DNA of 56,352 bases from NCBI RefSeq assembly GCF_001315105.1, contig NZ_BAZR01000034.1:1-56352 (forward strand), read 5' to 3'. Positions 17,505-26,933 of this stretch are shown one piece after another (position 1 is the first letter of the stretch; each line of letters starts with the position of its first letter). The position numbers were made by a program, and so were the translations under genes. The stretch comes from Paenibacillus sp. JCM 10914 (GTDB lineage: Bacteria > Bacillota > Bacilli > Paenibacillales > Paenibacillaceae). Under the pieces are notes generated by a model. It saw only the letters and a list, made by a program, of their open reading frames with translations, was not told where the DNA came from and made no database searches.

Positions 17505-17978
17505 TTAGTTATAATTAGCTGCTACTGACTTGTACGTAGATTGACTCATAACTCTCTTAGCGCCCACATAACGCTGCGCGTAGTAGCTCTGGCTCAGTGG
17601 ACTGACAATCACACCGCGCGAAGATGAAGAATGAGCGAACTTTCCGTCCCCGACATATATACCCACATGTGATACACCGCGACCGGAGGTATTGAAGAAT
17701 ACGAGGTCTCCTGCCTTCAAATTGCTCTTGGCTACAGCCGTACCTACTTTGTATTGGGCTGCAGACGTACGAGGGATGTTAAGGCCAAGCTTCTTGTAGA
17801 TATAGCTGGTGAAGCCAGAGCAGTCAAATCCGTTCGTTGTAGTACCGCCAGTTTTATAAGAGACACCGATCGTTGGTTTAATGGTTGAATTTAATTTGGA
17901 ATCCGCAAAAGCGCTTCCAGTCCCTATTGTGAGTGCGAGGGCAAGGCCGAGAGAAACGGCCGCTAATTTCTTTTTCAA
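17505..17978 (-). CDS. Secreted NlpC/P60 peptidoglycan endopeptidase (copy 2)
   Basis: Paralogue of the preceding endopeptidase with the same architecture: signal peptide ending near SAFAD, then an NlpC/P60 domain with catalytic FDCSGF, SHVGIYVG and FAHSSS. 157 residues. The start is TTG 17978, chosen because GGAAGGAGC lies eight bases upstream and the next codons KKKLAAV start the signal peptide; the longer frame to 18035 would run through the riboswitch. Because a c-di-AMP riboswitch precedes it, its expression should fall when c-di-AMP is high, linking wall hydrolysis to osmotic and potassium status. Confidence 0.92.
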   Translation of the reverse strand: MKKKLAAVSLGLALALTIGTGSAFADSKLNSTIKPTIGVSYKTGGTTTNGFDCSGFTSYIYKKLGLNIPRTSAAQYKVGTAVAKSNLKAGDLVFFNTSGRGVSHVGIYVGDGKFAHSSSSRGVIVSPLSQSYYAQRYVGAKRVMSQSTYKSVAANYN

Positions 17979-17989
17979 AACAAAAGCTC

Positions 17990-18125
17990 CTTCCAATGCC
18001 TGCGAGGTTAGCTTAAGGGTTCGGTGGAAGGTCACCTATGATCCCTCTCTTGCGAGATCAATTCACCCAAAACGGATCCCCCGCTCCCCATGAAATCTTG
18101 GGAATTCGGCTCCTTAAGAATGTTG
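17990..18125 (-). promoter_or_regulatory. c-di-AMP riboswitch (ydaO/yuaA class)
   Basis: The minus-strand leader carries the hallmark conserved blocks of the ydaO aptamer in order: AAGGAGCCGAAT, GGGGATCCGTTTTGGGTGAAT, then GGATCATAGGTGACCTT, CCACCGAACCC and AAGCTAACCTCGCA. CTTAAGG and CCTTAAG at the two ends can pair. The aptamer ends about 15 bases before the start codon, next to GGAAGGAGC, so the switch may act on translation; no separate terminator hairpin lies between aptamer and gene. The identification rests on matching the family consensus from memory. Confidence 0.9.
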
Positions 18126-18182
18126 ATGAACCATTTACAGGACGTCTGACGTTCCAACGTGTTAGCTACTTGCTTCGTTACA

Positions 18183-18243
18183 GCATTAAAAGTTACAGCA
18201 AAAATGACAAAGTTGTTACTAACCTATTCGTTATTTTAGCAGA
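18183..18243 (-). promoter_or_regulatory. Promoter of NlpC/P60 copy 2 with the shared upstream block
   Basis: Minus strand: TTGTCA (18210-18205), 16-base spacer, TAATGC (18188-18183), preceded by the same AGTAACAACTTTGTCAT block and CTGCTAAAATAA as copy 1. Two TGTAAC words lie just inside, a weak reminder of WalR half-sites but with the wrong spacing. Confidence 0.5.
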
Positions 18244-18284
18244 GTATTAACATTTTGGCAAACGAGGAAAGTATATTTTTATAC

Positions 18285-18325
18285 AAAAAACCCGTCCCCC
18301 AATTAGGGAAACAGGTTTTTTTTGC
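18285..18325 (-). terminator. Terminator downstream of the membrane protein gene
   Basis: AAAAAACCCGTCCCC pairs imperfectly with GGGAAACAGGTTTTTT across CAATTA; suits the minus-strand operon ending at 18370. Confidence 0.65.
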
Positions 18326-18369
18326 GATGAGTTCATCATAATTTGTTATAATCCGCCGTTAGCCGAAGC

Positions 18370-19197
18370 TTATCTATGCTCGGAGACCGATGCCTTCCAT
18401 AAATGATATTGGGAAGAGATAATCCATATTTGAAATAGGCCGCTTAGAAAATATGAAGCTTGCTGAACGATCAACCCGATAAAACCAGCCCAGTATAGGG
18501 ATGCCGAGCCAAGGAGAAGCATAATAACCATAGTAGAGCCGCCAACTGTAATGGAGATCAGAACAGCCGTACCCAGTCGCCGGAATAGGGCAAGAGCAGA
18601 AGTCAACAAGCTGGTGTTGCCCGTGCGTCCGAATTGCATATACATCAGGATCATCCGGATCAGATAAGCGTATAAGAGCCAGGCAGCTACATAGGGCAGA
18701 GCGTGGAGGAGAACAGTCGGCGCCTGGATGGAGCTAAGCAGGATCGGAAGCAGCTTCGGTATAAGCCAATATCCTGGAATAAAGGTAAGAACTAGCTCGA
18801 TGATATAAAACACGGTTACCGATTTCCACAACTTCTGCATGCCGGTGAAGAAGAATAGTCCGCGTTGTCCACTTGATTCTTGATGAAGGTTATAGAATAT
18901 CCCTGCTCGAATGAGTGGTGTTAATACCATTCGAATGAGCAGCAAACCTGCGAGAAGCCATCCGAACGTATGCACCGTGTCGTCGAGGGTCAGGCTCATC
19001 TCTCCTTCGAAAAAGAATAGCAGGCGACTGAGCTCATTAGGGGCGGAGTCCGGATAACGAACGAGAAGCGGAACAACGGCTGATTTGACAAGCCGGTACA
19101 GGCAATAGCCCCATAACAGACGGTATAAGAACAGTAGGATTGAGACGTACAACTGGTCTTTTACACTGATCCAACCTTGGCCAGCATAGCTTTTCAT
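18370..19197 (-). CDS. Polytopic membrane protein, function unknown
   Basis: A 275-residue protein with about six hydrophobic segments and short charged loops. I recognise no family motif. ATG 19197 (RBS GGGGGGAGC) is preferred to the longer frame. It begins 11 bases after the M1 peptidase stop codon, so the two are one operon, and the membrane protein may support the peptidase's export or processing; that is inference from position only. Confidence 0.7.
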   Translation of the reverse strand: MKSYAGQGWISVKDQLYVSILLFLYRLLWGYCLYRLVKSAVVPLLVRYPDSAPNELSRLLFFFEGEMSLTLDDTVHTFGWLLAGLLLIRMVLTPLIRAGIFYNLHQESSGQRGLFFFTGMQKLWKSVTVFYIIELVLTFIPGYWLIPKLLPILLSSIQAPTVLLHALPYVAAWLLYAYLIRMILMYMQFGRTGNTSLLTSALALFRRLGTAVLISITVGGSTMVIMLLLGSASLYWAGFIGLIVQQASYFLSGLFQIWIISSQYHLWKASVSEHR

Positions 19198-19208
19198 GTG
19201 CTCCCCCC

Positions 19209-21202
19209 TTACCATGACAGGCTGCCGAACAGCATCTCGACGAGTTTGGTTATGCTGAGATTCCAGCGTGTAACCACTTTCGGGTCCATATCGGCCTTCA
19301 AATAGTTGTTGATGTGTTTGTTCTCGAGCACCATTGAATATTTTGGATCGACCATCGCCCAGGAAAGAGGCGCGTTGTACTTTAAGGTATAGGTAACCTT
19401 GCCATCCTGGCCGCTCCAGTTGCGCTCAAGAAGCTTGCCGTCTTCGAAGGCGAAGAGGATGGGTACATCGGTGACGTCTCCATTTTTGCTCGTTATTTTG
19501 ACTGTCGATTCATATTTCGGAATGTCTGGGGTGCCGATGTTTTTGGTATTAATGAGATCAATAGCCACATCCGCCATTTGATTGCCGTACACGTACTGGT
19601 CAAAATAAGCTTGCCACGATTGTTTGGTTACCTGCTCCACGACCTGCTGGAAGTCTGTCGTTGTGGGATGCTTGAAGCGGAACTTGTTAGCATAAGTGAA
19701 TAGGATTTTATTCATGGTCTTTAGTCCGACCTGGCGTTCGATGCCTTGTAGCACAAGTTTCCCTCTCGTATAGACGTTCAGGGCATAGTGCTCATGGGAG
19801 TCGTATTTCCAGGATTCCAACTTTAGCGGGGCTGGTGATGTAATGGAAGCCCCTTGCGCCGCTGTGTTCGAGGTAATACCATACTCTTTCTCCATCACTT
19901 TCTCTTCGGCATAAGTGGCGAATGCTTCATCGAGCCAAGCTTCCTCGAATTCATTGTTGGCAATCATCCCGTAAAAGTATTGGTGGGCAATCTCGTGGAT
20001 GACGGTTCGTTCCAGTTCATATCCTGGCGAATCGTTCTTGGCGCCGAAAGCGGTCACAAGGGTCGGATATTCCATTCCACCCGCGCCGTTGCCTGATTCG
20101 GGAGGAACCACAATCGACAAGGTAGAGTATGGATACGTGCCATACCATTTCCCGAAGTTGGCGAGTGCCGAACGGGCAGCATCGAAATAACGTTCCTTCA
20201 AATCTTTATGAAGCGGGTCCAGATATAATTTGATGCGTACTCCTGGCACTCCCGGTGCAGAGAAAGCTTCCTCGGCTGTAACGAAGTCGGGTGAGGCGGA
20301 CCAGGCAAAATCGTGTACATCATCGGCATAGAATTGATACACTTTTTCTCCATCTGCTTTCTGAGCCGGCTTAGTTGGGAAACCGGTGGCAGCCACGATA
20401 TAGTTCTCAGGCACCCGAATTCTTACGCTATATATTCCGAAGTTGGAATAAAATTCGGAATTGCCGTGATATTGATGCAGATTCCAACCTTCATCTTCTC
20501 TTCCACGAAGACCAGCGGGCTCATATACCGATATTTTGGGGAACCATTGACCTGCCATGACAAAGTTGTCGGTAGAACCCATGCGCGCAAAGATTTTGGG
20601 AAGCTCGACTTCGAACTCCATATGAACGGTGATGCTCTCGCCGCCCTTGATGGGTCGCTGCAATCTTAATTTGGCTAAACTGTGATCCTTGATGTTGCCG
20701 TCATCAGGCTGAACAAACTGAAGTCGGTGGGTGAGTGATACCCCTTCCGTTGTTTTAACATCCGTAATGGTCATAGAGCCGAAGCCATTGTCCGGCATGG
20801 GGTCAGAACGAAGTCGTCCACCGGATTCCTTCATAAATGTAGTATCACTGGAAGCGAAGGCATTAGGATATAGATGGAAATACAATTCATTAACGCTTTT
20901 CTTGCCTGGATGCGTCCAGGTGAGCGTCTGTTTGCCTATTAGTTTATTTTCTTGGGGCTCGTACCTCACATCCATGTGATACTCCACCAGGCGGTCGCTC
21001 AAGGCAGGAGCCGGTATGTCGGGCTGAACTTTTGGAGGTGACAGAGGGGCCTTCTCCACAGCGGAGATGGAGGGCTTGCTCCCATTCGGGTCAAGCGTAG
21101 CCGCAGATAGCCCTTGATTCTGGAGAAATATCGGCATCGATCCTGCAAGCAAACCCAGGGCGAGCAAGATGATAGAAAGACTTTGGCACGTGGTGGGACC
21201 AT
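19209..21202 (-). pseudogene. M1-family zinc metallopeptidase, frame broken within the signal peptide
   Basis: Gluzincin aminopeptidase-like protein. The catalytic zinc site is intact: HEIAH, then Glu 18 residues later in WLDEAF; the upstream GAGGMEYPT matches the GxMEN exopeptidase element (here GGMEYP). A 652-residue frame opens at TTG 21167 without a ribosome binding site. A good site, GGGAGGTT, sits before ATG 21202 in another frame (MVPPRAKVFLS), and adding one base between 21202 and 21170 joins them into a normal signal peptide ending in the hydrophobic ILLALGLLAGS. I read this as a one-base deletion; use of TTG 21167 is the alternative. Operon with the downstream membrane protein. Confidence 0.8.
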
Positions 21203-21348
21203 ATTGAACAACCTCCCGTTGACAAGCATCTACAGCATGTATATGTTTGCTTTTGGGGGATTATTAGTTAAAATAAAATTATTCGGACATGTTTATTGAA
21301 TCGTTAGCTAATCGTTAGATCAGCTCTTATATAGGAGGTAACACCATA

Positions 21349-21867
21349 ATGGAGAATGAGAAGCAAGGGCAAGGGATGAAGAAGCAGATTGCACTTAATA
21401 TTGTAAATAGCAAGAGCAAACATAAAGGATTCGGTTCAGGTTCCATTGATCTGAACAGCCTGTCTCCTGTTATTATCGATGCCGGCGAGGCGCGAGTGGA
21501 CATCGGCGCAATGCATGCCAAGAGTAAGGTAGAGAAGGGCATTCGTTTCTCGATGAATCGCGAGGAAGTGGTCAACGGTCGTCAGGTATGGATCGTATGG
21601 GTGGCTGTAGACCGTACGGCAGAAGGTCAACACTATGCGGGCATGACGGCTTGTGAGATGTGGATCGATCAGGATGCGCGCCGTGGATGGAAGATCCTCG
21701 CGGATCACGTGAACAAGATGGACGCAGCGATGAAGCGCAAGATCATTCTGGATGGGCTTGGCGATGTAGAGAAGAAGGTTCTGCGCGAGCTGCTGATTTC
21801 TCGTAATGAGGAGTGGTGGAACGCATCACCAGATGAGTTCAGGAACGCGCTGCAGACAGCTGAATAA
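21349..21867 (+). CDS. ywhD: YwhD family protein
   Basis: A 172-residue soluble protein of the YwhD family, function unknown. Recognised by the N-terminal GFGSGSIDLNSLSPVIID and the following GAMHAKSKVEKGIRF, which match Bacillus YwhD closely. AGGAGGT lies nine bases upstream of ATG 21349. In B. subtilis ywhD neighbours ywhE (pbpG), speE and speB; the same four genes occur here in the same neighbourhood, with an IS element and a metal-efflux operon inserted between ywhD and pbpG. Confidence 0.92.
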   Translation: MENEKQGQGMKKQIALNIVNSKSKHKGFGSGSIDLNSLSPVIIDAGEARVDIGAMHAKSKVEKGIRFSMNREEVVNGRQVWIVWVAVDRTAEGQHYAGMTACEMWIDQDARRGWKILADHVNKMDAAMKRKIILDGLGDVEKKVLRELLISRNEEWWNASPDEFRNALQTAE

Positions 21868-21976
21868 GCATGATTTACAGAAAAGACCGACAGGACTGAT
21901 GAAGTGCACCCCTTAGAATGGACATTGGAATAAACCCCTGGTTTATCCGATGAAATTCTAGGGGGTGCATTTTTGT

Positions 21977-22300
21977 ATGGCCATTAAAGGACAAAAGTTT
22001 AAAACGTATTCGGAAAAGATTAAAAAAAGAGGGGTTCGTCTGCATGTTATCGAGGGATGGACTTACCGGAAGATTAATGAACACTTGGGGATTAACGACC
22101 CCCAACGGATGAAAAAATGGATGCGGAAATACCGGGAACAGGGCGAGTTTGGACTGATGGATCAGCGAGGTCGACGGGAAGTATACAGCGACCAAGACCG
22201 GTATGTTCAAAAGCTTAGGCGGGAAAATGAAATGCTAAAAAAGTGCTTGGAAATCTGGATGCAGGAGGTAAAGAACAAAGGTATAAAGCCATTGAAGTAG
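21977..22300 (+). CDS. IS3-family transposase OrfA
   Basis: A 107-residue DNA-binding protein with a helix-turn-helix (TYRKINEHLGINDPQRMKKW) and a C-terminal leucine-zipper-like helix. ATG 21977 follows AGGGGGTG; a GTG at 21965 is also in frame. It overlaps orfB by 58 bases, and a -1 slip on A6G at 22237-22243 would produce the OrfAB transposase. Confidence 0.88.
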   Translation: MAIKGQKFKTYSEKIKKRGVRLHVIEGWTYRKINEHLGINDPQRMKKWMRKYREQGEFGLMDQRGRREVYSDQDRYVQKLRRENEMLKKCLEIWMQEVKNKGIKPLK

Positions 22301-23126
22301 CTGCCTCAAGCTATCCTGTCAGCAGCTTATGCAAACTCTTCAAGGTCTCTCGTAGCGGATACTACGCCTATCTGAAGCGTAAAAATGTGGACCGGGATAA
22401 GGAAGCTGCATTGCTCATTAGTCAGGTGTATGCGCGCTATGAAGGGAAATACGGCTACCGCCAGATCCAACTGTTCTTGTGGCATGACGATGGCGTATGG
22501 ATGAATCACAAGAAGGTGCTGCGCCTCATGCAGAAGCTTGGCATTCAAGCCGAAATTCGTAGAAAGCGTCGCGTTAACATGACCTACCAAGCGGGTGAAC
22601 GTGTAGCCGAGAACTTGCTCAACCGAAACTTTACGGCGGAGAAGCCGAACCAGAAATGGGTGACCGACGTTACGCAATACCGAGTTGGTGAGCGCTGGCT
22701 GTATCTTTCAGCGGTGAAAGACTTGTTTAACAACTAGATTGTCGCTTACCAAATCGGGGAACGAAACGATAATGAGCTTGTATTACAAACCTTTACCAAA
22801 GCGTTTACCAAGCAAAAGGACGTGACTGGACTGGTCGTTCACAGCGACCAGGCTTCCAGTACACGTCCCATGCTTACCATAACATGCTGCCTAAGGTTGG
22901 CGCCCAAATCAGCATGTCTCGCCGGGGCAATTGTTTAGACAATGCCTCCATGGAGAGCTTCTTCTCGCATCTCAAAACGGAAGGGCTCTATCCTTATGAT
23001 ATCCGAAAGCTGCCGGAGGCACAAAGCCGAATCGAGCAATACATTCGATTTTATAACCAAAGACGACCACAGCGCAAATTAAACAAACTGACGCCGGTTG
23101 AGTACCGACGCCAGTTTGCAGTTTAG
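22243..23126 (+). pseudogene. IS3-family transposase OrfB (DDE integrase), degraded
   Basis: The catalytic half of the transposase. First Asp in NQKWVTDVTQY, second Asp in VVHSDQ, Glu in NASMESFFSHLK. It is interrupted twice: codon TAG at 22735-22737 (AAC AAC TAG ATT; GAG expected), and a missing G in CAG GCT TCC near 22851 (CAG GGC TTC CAG TAC expected), after which the frame resumes as HNMLPKVGAQISMSRRGNCLDN. The C-terminal half is otherwise intact to its stop at 23126. Confidence 0.88.
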
Positions 23127-23884
23127 GTGTTTTTTTTAATGTCCACTAAATGGGGGCTTGACCATTTTGCCAGCAGGGTTGATTGCTTGGGAATCTTGTT
23201 GTCCTGGATTAAGACCCGATACCGGCCTTCATGAATATGGGGCTCGCCATAGAAGTTAATGATATCAGCGGCGTACGTGCTGCTGTTGATCTGTCGAGCT
23301 TGGACGCTGAGAATATCCACATTTTCCATTTGTATCCGACCAGCCTGGGTTGGAATGCTTCCTGCTTCCCCCATAAAGAGCGTTCCCTTGTCCAGGTTCA
23401 GCCAGAATAACATGTTCCCTGCGGAAGCAAACGTATATCCGCTGGCAAAGTTGAGGGTCGTGGATAAACCGGATGCAGCGCTATATTTGAATTTCGCCCC
23501 GAAAGCCTTCGTGAGCAGGCTGGCAGGAACGTAAGTTACTCCTTTTTTCACGACAGGCGCGGCTTCAAGTTTAAGTATGTTACCCTTGGCATCAATAGCT
23601 TTCGACTGTCCAATGGTTACGCGCACCGATTGGCTCGGACCATGAATATATAACTGATTCTTGGCAGGGAACGTTAATTGCACATACAAACCTTGAGCTA
23701 CTTCTCGAAGCGGGACAAATAACACGCCATTTTGTTTATAGGGCTTGTTCACCGTATCCAGAGGATGCCATATCGGGCTGGACTGAGTCGAGGCAGCGGC
23801 ATGAGCCGTCGTGGCTGACAATGGGGCTGAAAGAAGCAGGGACACGGTGATCATGGCTGCGCCTGCGAATTTTATAAGCTTCAT
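23123..23884 (-). pseudogene. Secreted copper amine oxidase N-terminal-domain protein, 3' end cut off by the IS
   Basis: Signal peptide (MKLIKFAGAAMITVSLLLS...AHAA) then a copper-amine-oxidase N-terminal-like domain: NGVLFVPLREVAQGL, the middle strands, and GVTYVPASLLTKAFGAKF. Such domains are common surface/stalk modules in Paenibacillus and do not imply oxidase activity. Native coding runs from ATG 23884 to about 23165 (...STLLAKW); the last dozen codons (SSPHLVDIKKNT) come from the IS inverted repeat. What followed originally is unknown. Codon use is like the neighbours. Confidence 0.75.
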
Positions 23885-23968
23885 ATGGTTTCCTCCTTCA
23901 GGTCTTTAATACTGAAAATGTAAGTTCACCTTTAAAGACGCACCGTTTTGGAAAATTTTTCATGAAAT

Positions 23969-24013
23969 GAAAAAAGGAAGCTCAATTTCTTGAAGAAATT
24001 GAGCTTCCTCTCT
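23969..24013. terminator. Terminator of the metal-efflux operon
   Basis: AGGAAGCTCAATTTCTT and its perfect complement around a three-base loop, with an A6 tract giving U6 on the minus strand. Confidence 0.9.
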
Positions 24014-24021
24014 TGTAATCG

Positions 24022-26282
24022 TTAAGCCTGCTCTTTGTCAGTCTTGTAGACTGGCACTGGCAGCGCGCTTTTATCTTTGCCGAGCAACACGGTTAAGCCT
24101 AGAAGAGTCACAACAATCGTGGCTCCCATATCGGAAATAATGGCAATCCAGAGTGTGAGCCATCCGGGAATCGTAAGCAAGAGTGCGATAGCCTTCAAGG
24201 ACAAGGAGATCGCGATATTCCATTTAATAATCTGGTTTACCCGTCTAGCCGTTCGAATCGCTCCGGGAAGCTTGCCAAGATGATCTTGCATCAGCACGAC
24301 ATCCGCTGTCTCGATAGCACTGTCCGTGCCTTTGCCCATGGCAATTCCGAGGTCAGCCGCCGCCAAAGCTGGCGCGTCATTGATACCATCGCCCACCATA
24401 CCGGTTCGCTTCCGAGCGGACAGCTCCTTAATCTTAGCCACCTTATGTTCGGGCAATAAGCTTGCAAATACGCGTCCAACCCCCGATTGCTTGGCAATGG
24501 CTTGAGCGGATTGTTCATGATCCCCGGTTAACATAATGGTATCCGCAATACCGGCTTCATGAAGTTGGCGGATCACTTCAGCTGATTCGGGTCTAATCTC
24601 ATCGGCAAGACCGAATTGACCGAGCACGCGCTCTTCACTCACGGCCGCTACAATCGTGTAGCCCTGTGCCTTCAATCTCTGAATATCTGCCGTTACGGCG
24701 TGAAGATGTTCCTGCTGTCCGCGAACATGCTTCAGCACTTCTTCACTGCCAACCCAGAATGTGGAGCCTCCTATATCAGCCTGTATGCCCTCCCCTGGCA
24801 GAACCGTTACTTGCTGTGCTTCCGAGAACGTGCATTGCGGTTTCTTGATCTCCAGATGTCTCATGACGGCCTTGGCCAATGGATGAAGGGAAGACTGTTC
24901 CAATGCGCCAACCACTTGGTAGAATTTCGTCTCGTCATAGACCGTTTCTGCAAAAACAGCCGGTTCGCCCTTCGTCAAAGTACCGGTCTTGTCAAAAGCA
25001 ATGGCCTCTAATCGTCCGAGCTGTTCCAGATGCACGCCGCCTTTAATCAGAATACCGGATCTGGCAGCTCGCGTCATTCCGCTCACGAGAGCGATGGGTG
25101 AGGAGAGGATGAGTGAGCAAGGACAACCAACAATGAGAATTGCAAGCCCTTGATAGATCCAGTCCGTCCACGGCAGATCCAGTAATAGAGGCGGAATCAG
25201 TGTTACGCCTAATGCAATGATCATGATGGCAGGCGTATAATATTTCGCGAATTTATCGATAAATAGCTCGGTCGGTGTCTTGCTGTCTTGTGCTTCTTGT
25301 ACAAGATGCATGATCTTGGCGAGTGAAGAATCTTCGTACGCTTGGTAATTGTAATATGAAGTACGCCATCGGTACTCACGCTGCCACCGTATACCGATTC
25401 CCCGTTCCGTTTGGTTAAGGGAACCGATTCGCCTGTGATCGCAGCTTCATTGACAGCGCCTGTTCCCTGCGTAACGATGCCATCCGACGGAATTTTCTCA
25501 CCGGGCCTTACCCGTACGATATCCCCTACCGATAGGCTCTCAATGGGCACACGCACCGTCTCGCCGCCGCGAATGACCTCGGCTTCTTTCGGGGCGGCGG
25601 CAAGCAGAGCCTCCATGGACTGCCTGGCTCGGTTCATACCGTAACCCTCCAGCAGCTCATTCAGTCCGAACAGAATCGCGACCAATGTGGCTTCGCGCCA
25701 TTCCCCTATAATAACGGCTCCTATAAGGGCAACGGTCATCAAGGTATCCATATTGAACTTCAGACGAGTCAGGTTCCGCAATCCACGCAAGAACGTAGTA
25801 TAACCGCTAAGCACCATGGCCGAGGCATACAGAACAATAATAAACGTCTCGGGAGCTCTGCCTTCTAATATGAAGGTCAGCAAATAAAAGATAGCGGAGA
25901 CGCTCAGCAGCCATTTCATCTTCTGCTCGGCGCCCTGCCCATGGCTATGGCCATGATGATGTCCATGCCCGTCAGCGTGGGTATGTGAAGGTGATGCTTC
26001 ATTGGGAGAGTTATGACCAGCGGAGCCTGCCAAAGGTACAATATGCGCTCCATCTCGTTTTAGAATGCCCTCCACGCGTGTCAAATCAACCTGGGGAGAT
26101 ATCAATAGCTTCCCGCTGTTGTAGTTCAGACGGGCACTCTTTCCGTGGTCGAGCCGTTGAATCTCATCTTGCATCTCACGCGTACAATTGGGACAAGACA
26201 AGCCCTGTACCCGGTATTCTGCCTGCTCGTTATGAAGCGACTTCGAAGATGGATTCGAGGATTGGGACGGTTCAGTTCGCAT
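24022..26282 (-). pseudogene. cadA: Zn/Cd/Pb-transporting P1B-type ATPase, broken by a one-base deletion
   Basis: Pumps soft divalent metals out of the cell. Order: HMA domain with CPNC (residues 30-33), a histidine-rich linker (about 100-114, HGHHHGHSHG), membrane segments, actuator TGES, then the CPC metal site (in VGCPCSLILSS), phosphorylation loop DKTGTLTKGEP and hinge GDGINDAPAL; the late MGATIVVTLLGL matches the Zn/Cd subgroup rather than copper pumps. The frame breaks near 25341, where AAG CGT ACG replaces the expected AAG GCG TAC GAA; one more G fuses the two parts into about 753 residues. ATG 26282 follows the regulator's TAG directly. Confidence 0.92.
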
Positions 26283-26666
26283 CTACATCTTCTCCTTCTG
26301 ATGCTCCAGCGTCATGTGAAGCAGTGTGCGGATATGGTCGTCTTTCAACGAATAGTACACGTTCTTGCCATCTTTACGGGACTTGGCGATATCCTTATTC
26401 TTCAGGGTGCGAAGATGATGAGAGGCGGTTGCGGTCGAACTGCCCAGCACCTCAGCCACATCGCACACGCATAGCTCTCCTCCGCGATCCAGCATATAGG
26501 CTACTTTAACGCGGGTAGGATCCGCGAGAGCTTTGAAGATTTCGGCCATACCCAACATGTCATCATTAGATATGGTTGATTTAAGTGTGGCGACTTGTTC
26601 GGAAGAAGAGCAGGTAACTTCACACACCTCGGTGCTCGTATCGTTCGTTATAGTTCGTGTATTCAT
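26283..26666 (-). CDS. ArsR/SmtB-family metal-sensing repressor (CadC-like)
   Basis: Winged-helix dimer that leaves its operator when it binds metal. 127 residues from ATG 26666 (AAGGAGG upstream). The DNA-reading helix region ELCVCDVAEVLGSSTATASHH carries the CVCD metal motif on alpha-3, and the N-terminal CEVTC adds thiols, together the alpha3N site of CadC-type sensors for Cd/Pb/Zn. Its stop codon abuts the ATPase ATG, so regulator and pump are translationally coupled and likely self-regulated through the operators upstream. Confidence 0.93.
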   Translation of the reverse strand: MNTRTITNDTSTEVCEVTCSSSEQVATLKSTISNDDMLGMAEIFKALADPTRVKVAYMLDRGGELCVCDVAEVLGSSTATASHHLRTLKNKDIAKSRKDGKNVYYSLKDDHIRTLLHMTLEHQKEKM

Positions 26667-26715
26667 GTTTGGCAACCTCCTTGAAGAGACAAATAAGTTC
26701 GGCTTAATTATCATT

Positions 26716-26795
26716 ATATTCAAACATTCATTTGATTGTTATTAAATATAATACCCGATTTTCTCATAATATTCAAACCAATATTTGATTGTTAT
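26716..26795. promoter_or_regulatory. Tandem operators for the CadC-like repressor
   Basis: Two 27-base copies, 26716-26742 and 26769-26795, 53 bases apart (five helical turns). They agree at 23 of 27 positions; both begin ATATTCAAAC, end ATTTGATTGTTAT in the shared part, and differ only in the four central bases. Each has dyad character (TTCAAA / TTTGAT), as expected of an ArsR/SmtB operator. The site lies 50-130 bases upstream of the regulator start. Confidence 0.75.
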
Positions 26796-26933
26796 GTGAA
26801 TCGTGCAAGAAAATCCTTCCATTGAAGAGCGGGTCAACTTATACTAATAGAAAAAAATGTGAATTCCTCTTGTGTAACCTCAATTAAATACATGCTTGAT
26901 ATCACGTCATTCACACCACAAGGAGGCAGCATC

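Larger units (their letters stand above)
21900..23164 (+). mobile_element. IS3-family (IS150-like) insertion sequence, decayed
   Basis: A 1265-base element with terminal imperfect inverted repeats: left TGAAGTGCACCCC...TGGACATT from 21900, right complement TGGTCAAGCCCCC...TGGACATT ending at 23164. It carries overlapping orfA and orfB with an A6G slippery site at 22237-22243, as in IS150-type elements. No 3-5 base target duplication is evident (flanks TGA and TTT), which suggests a deletion at one junction. The right end lies inside a gene on the other strand. The transposase has a nonsense codon and a frameshift, so the copy should be immobile on its own. Confidence 0.88.
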
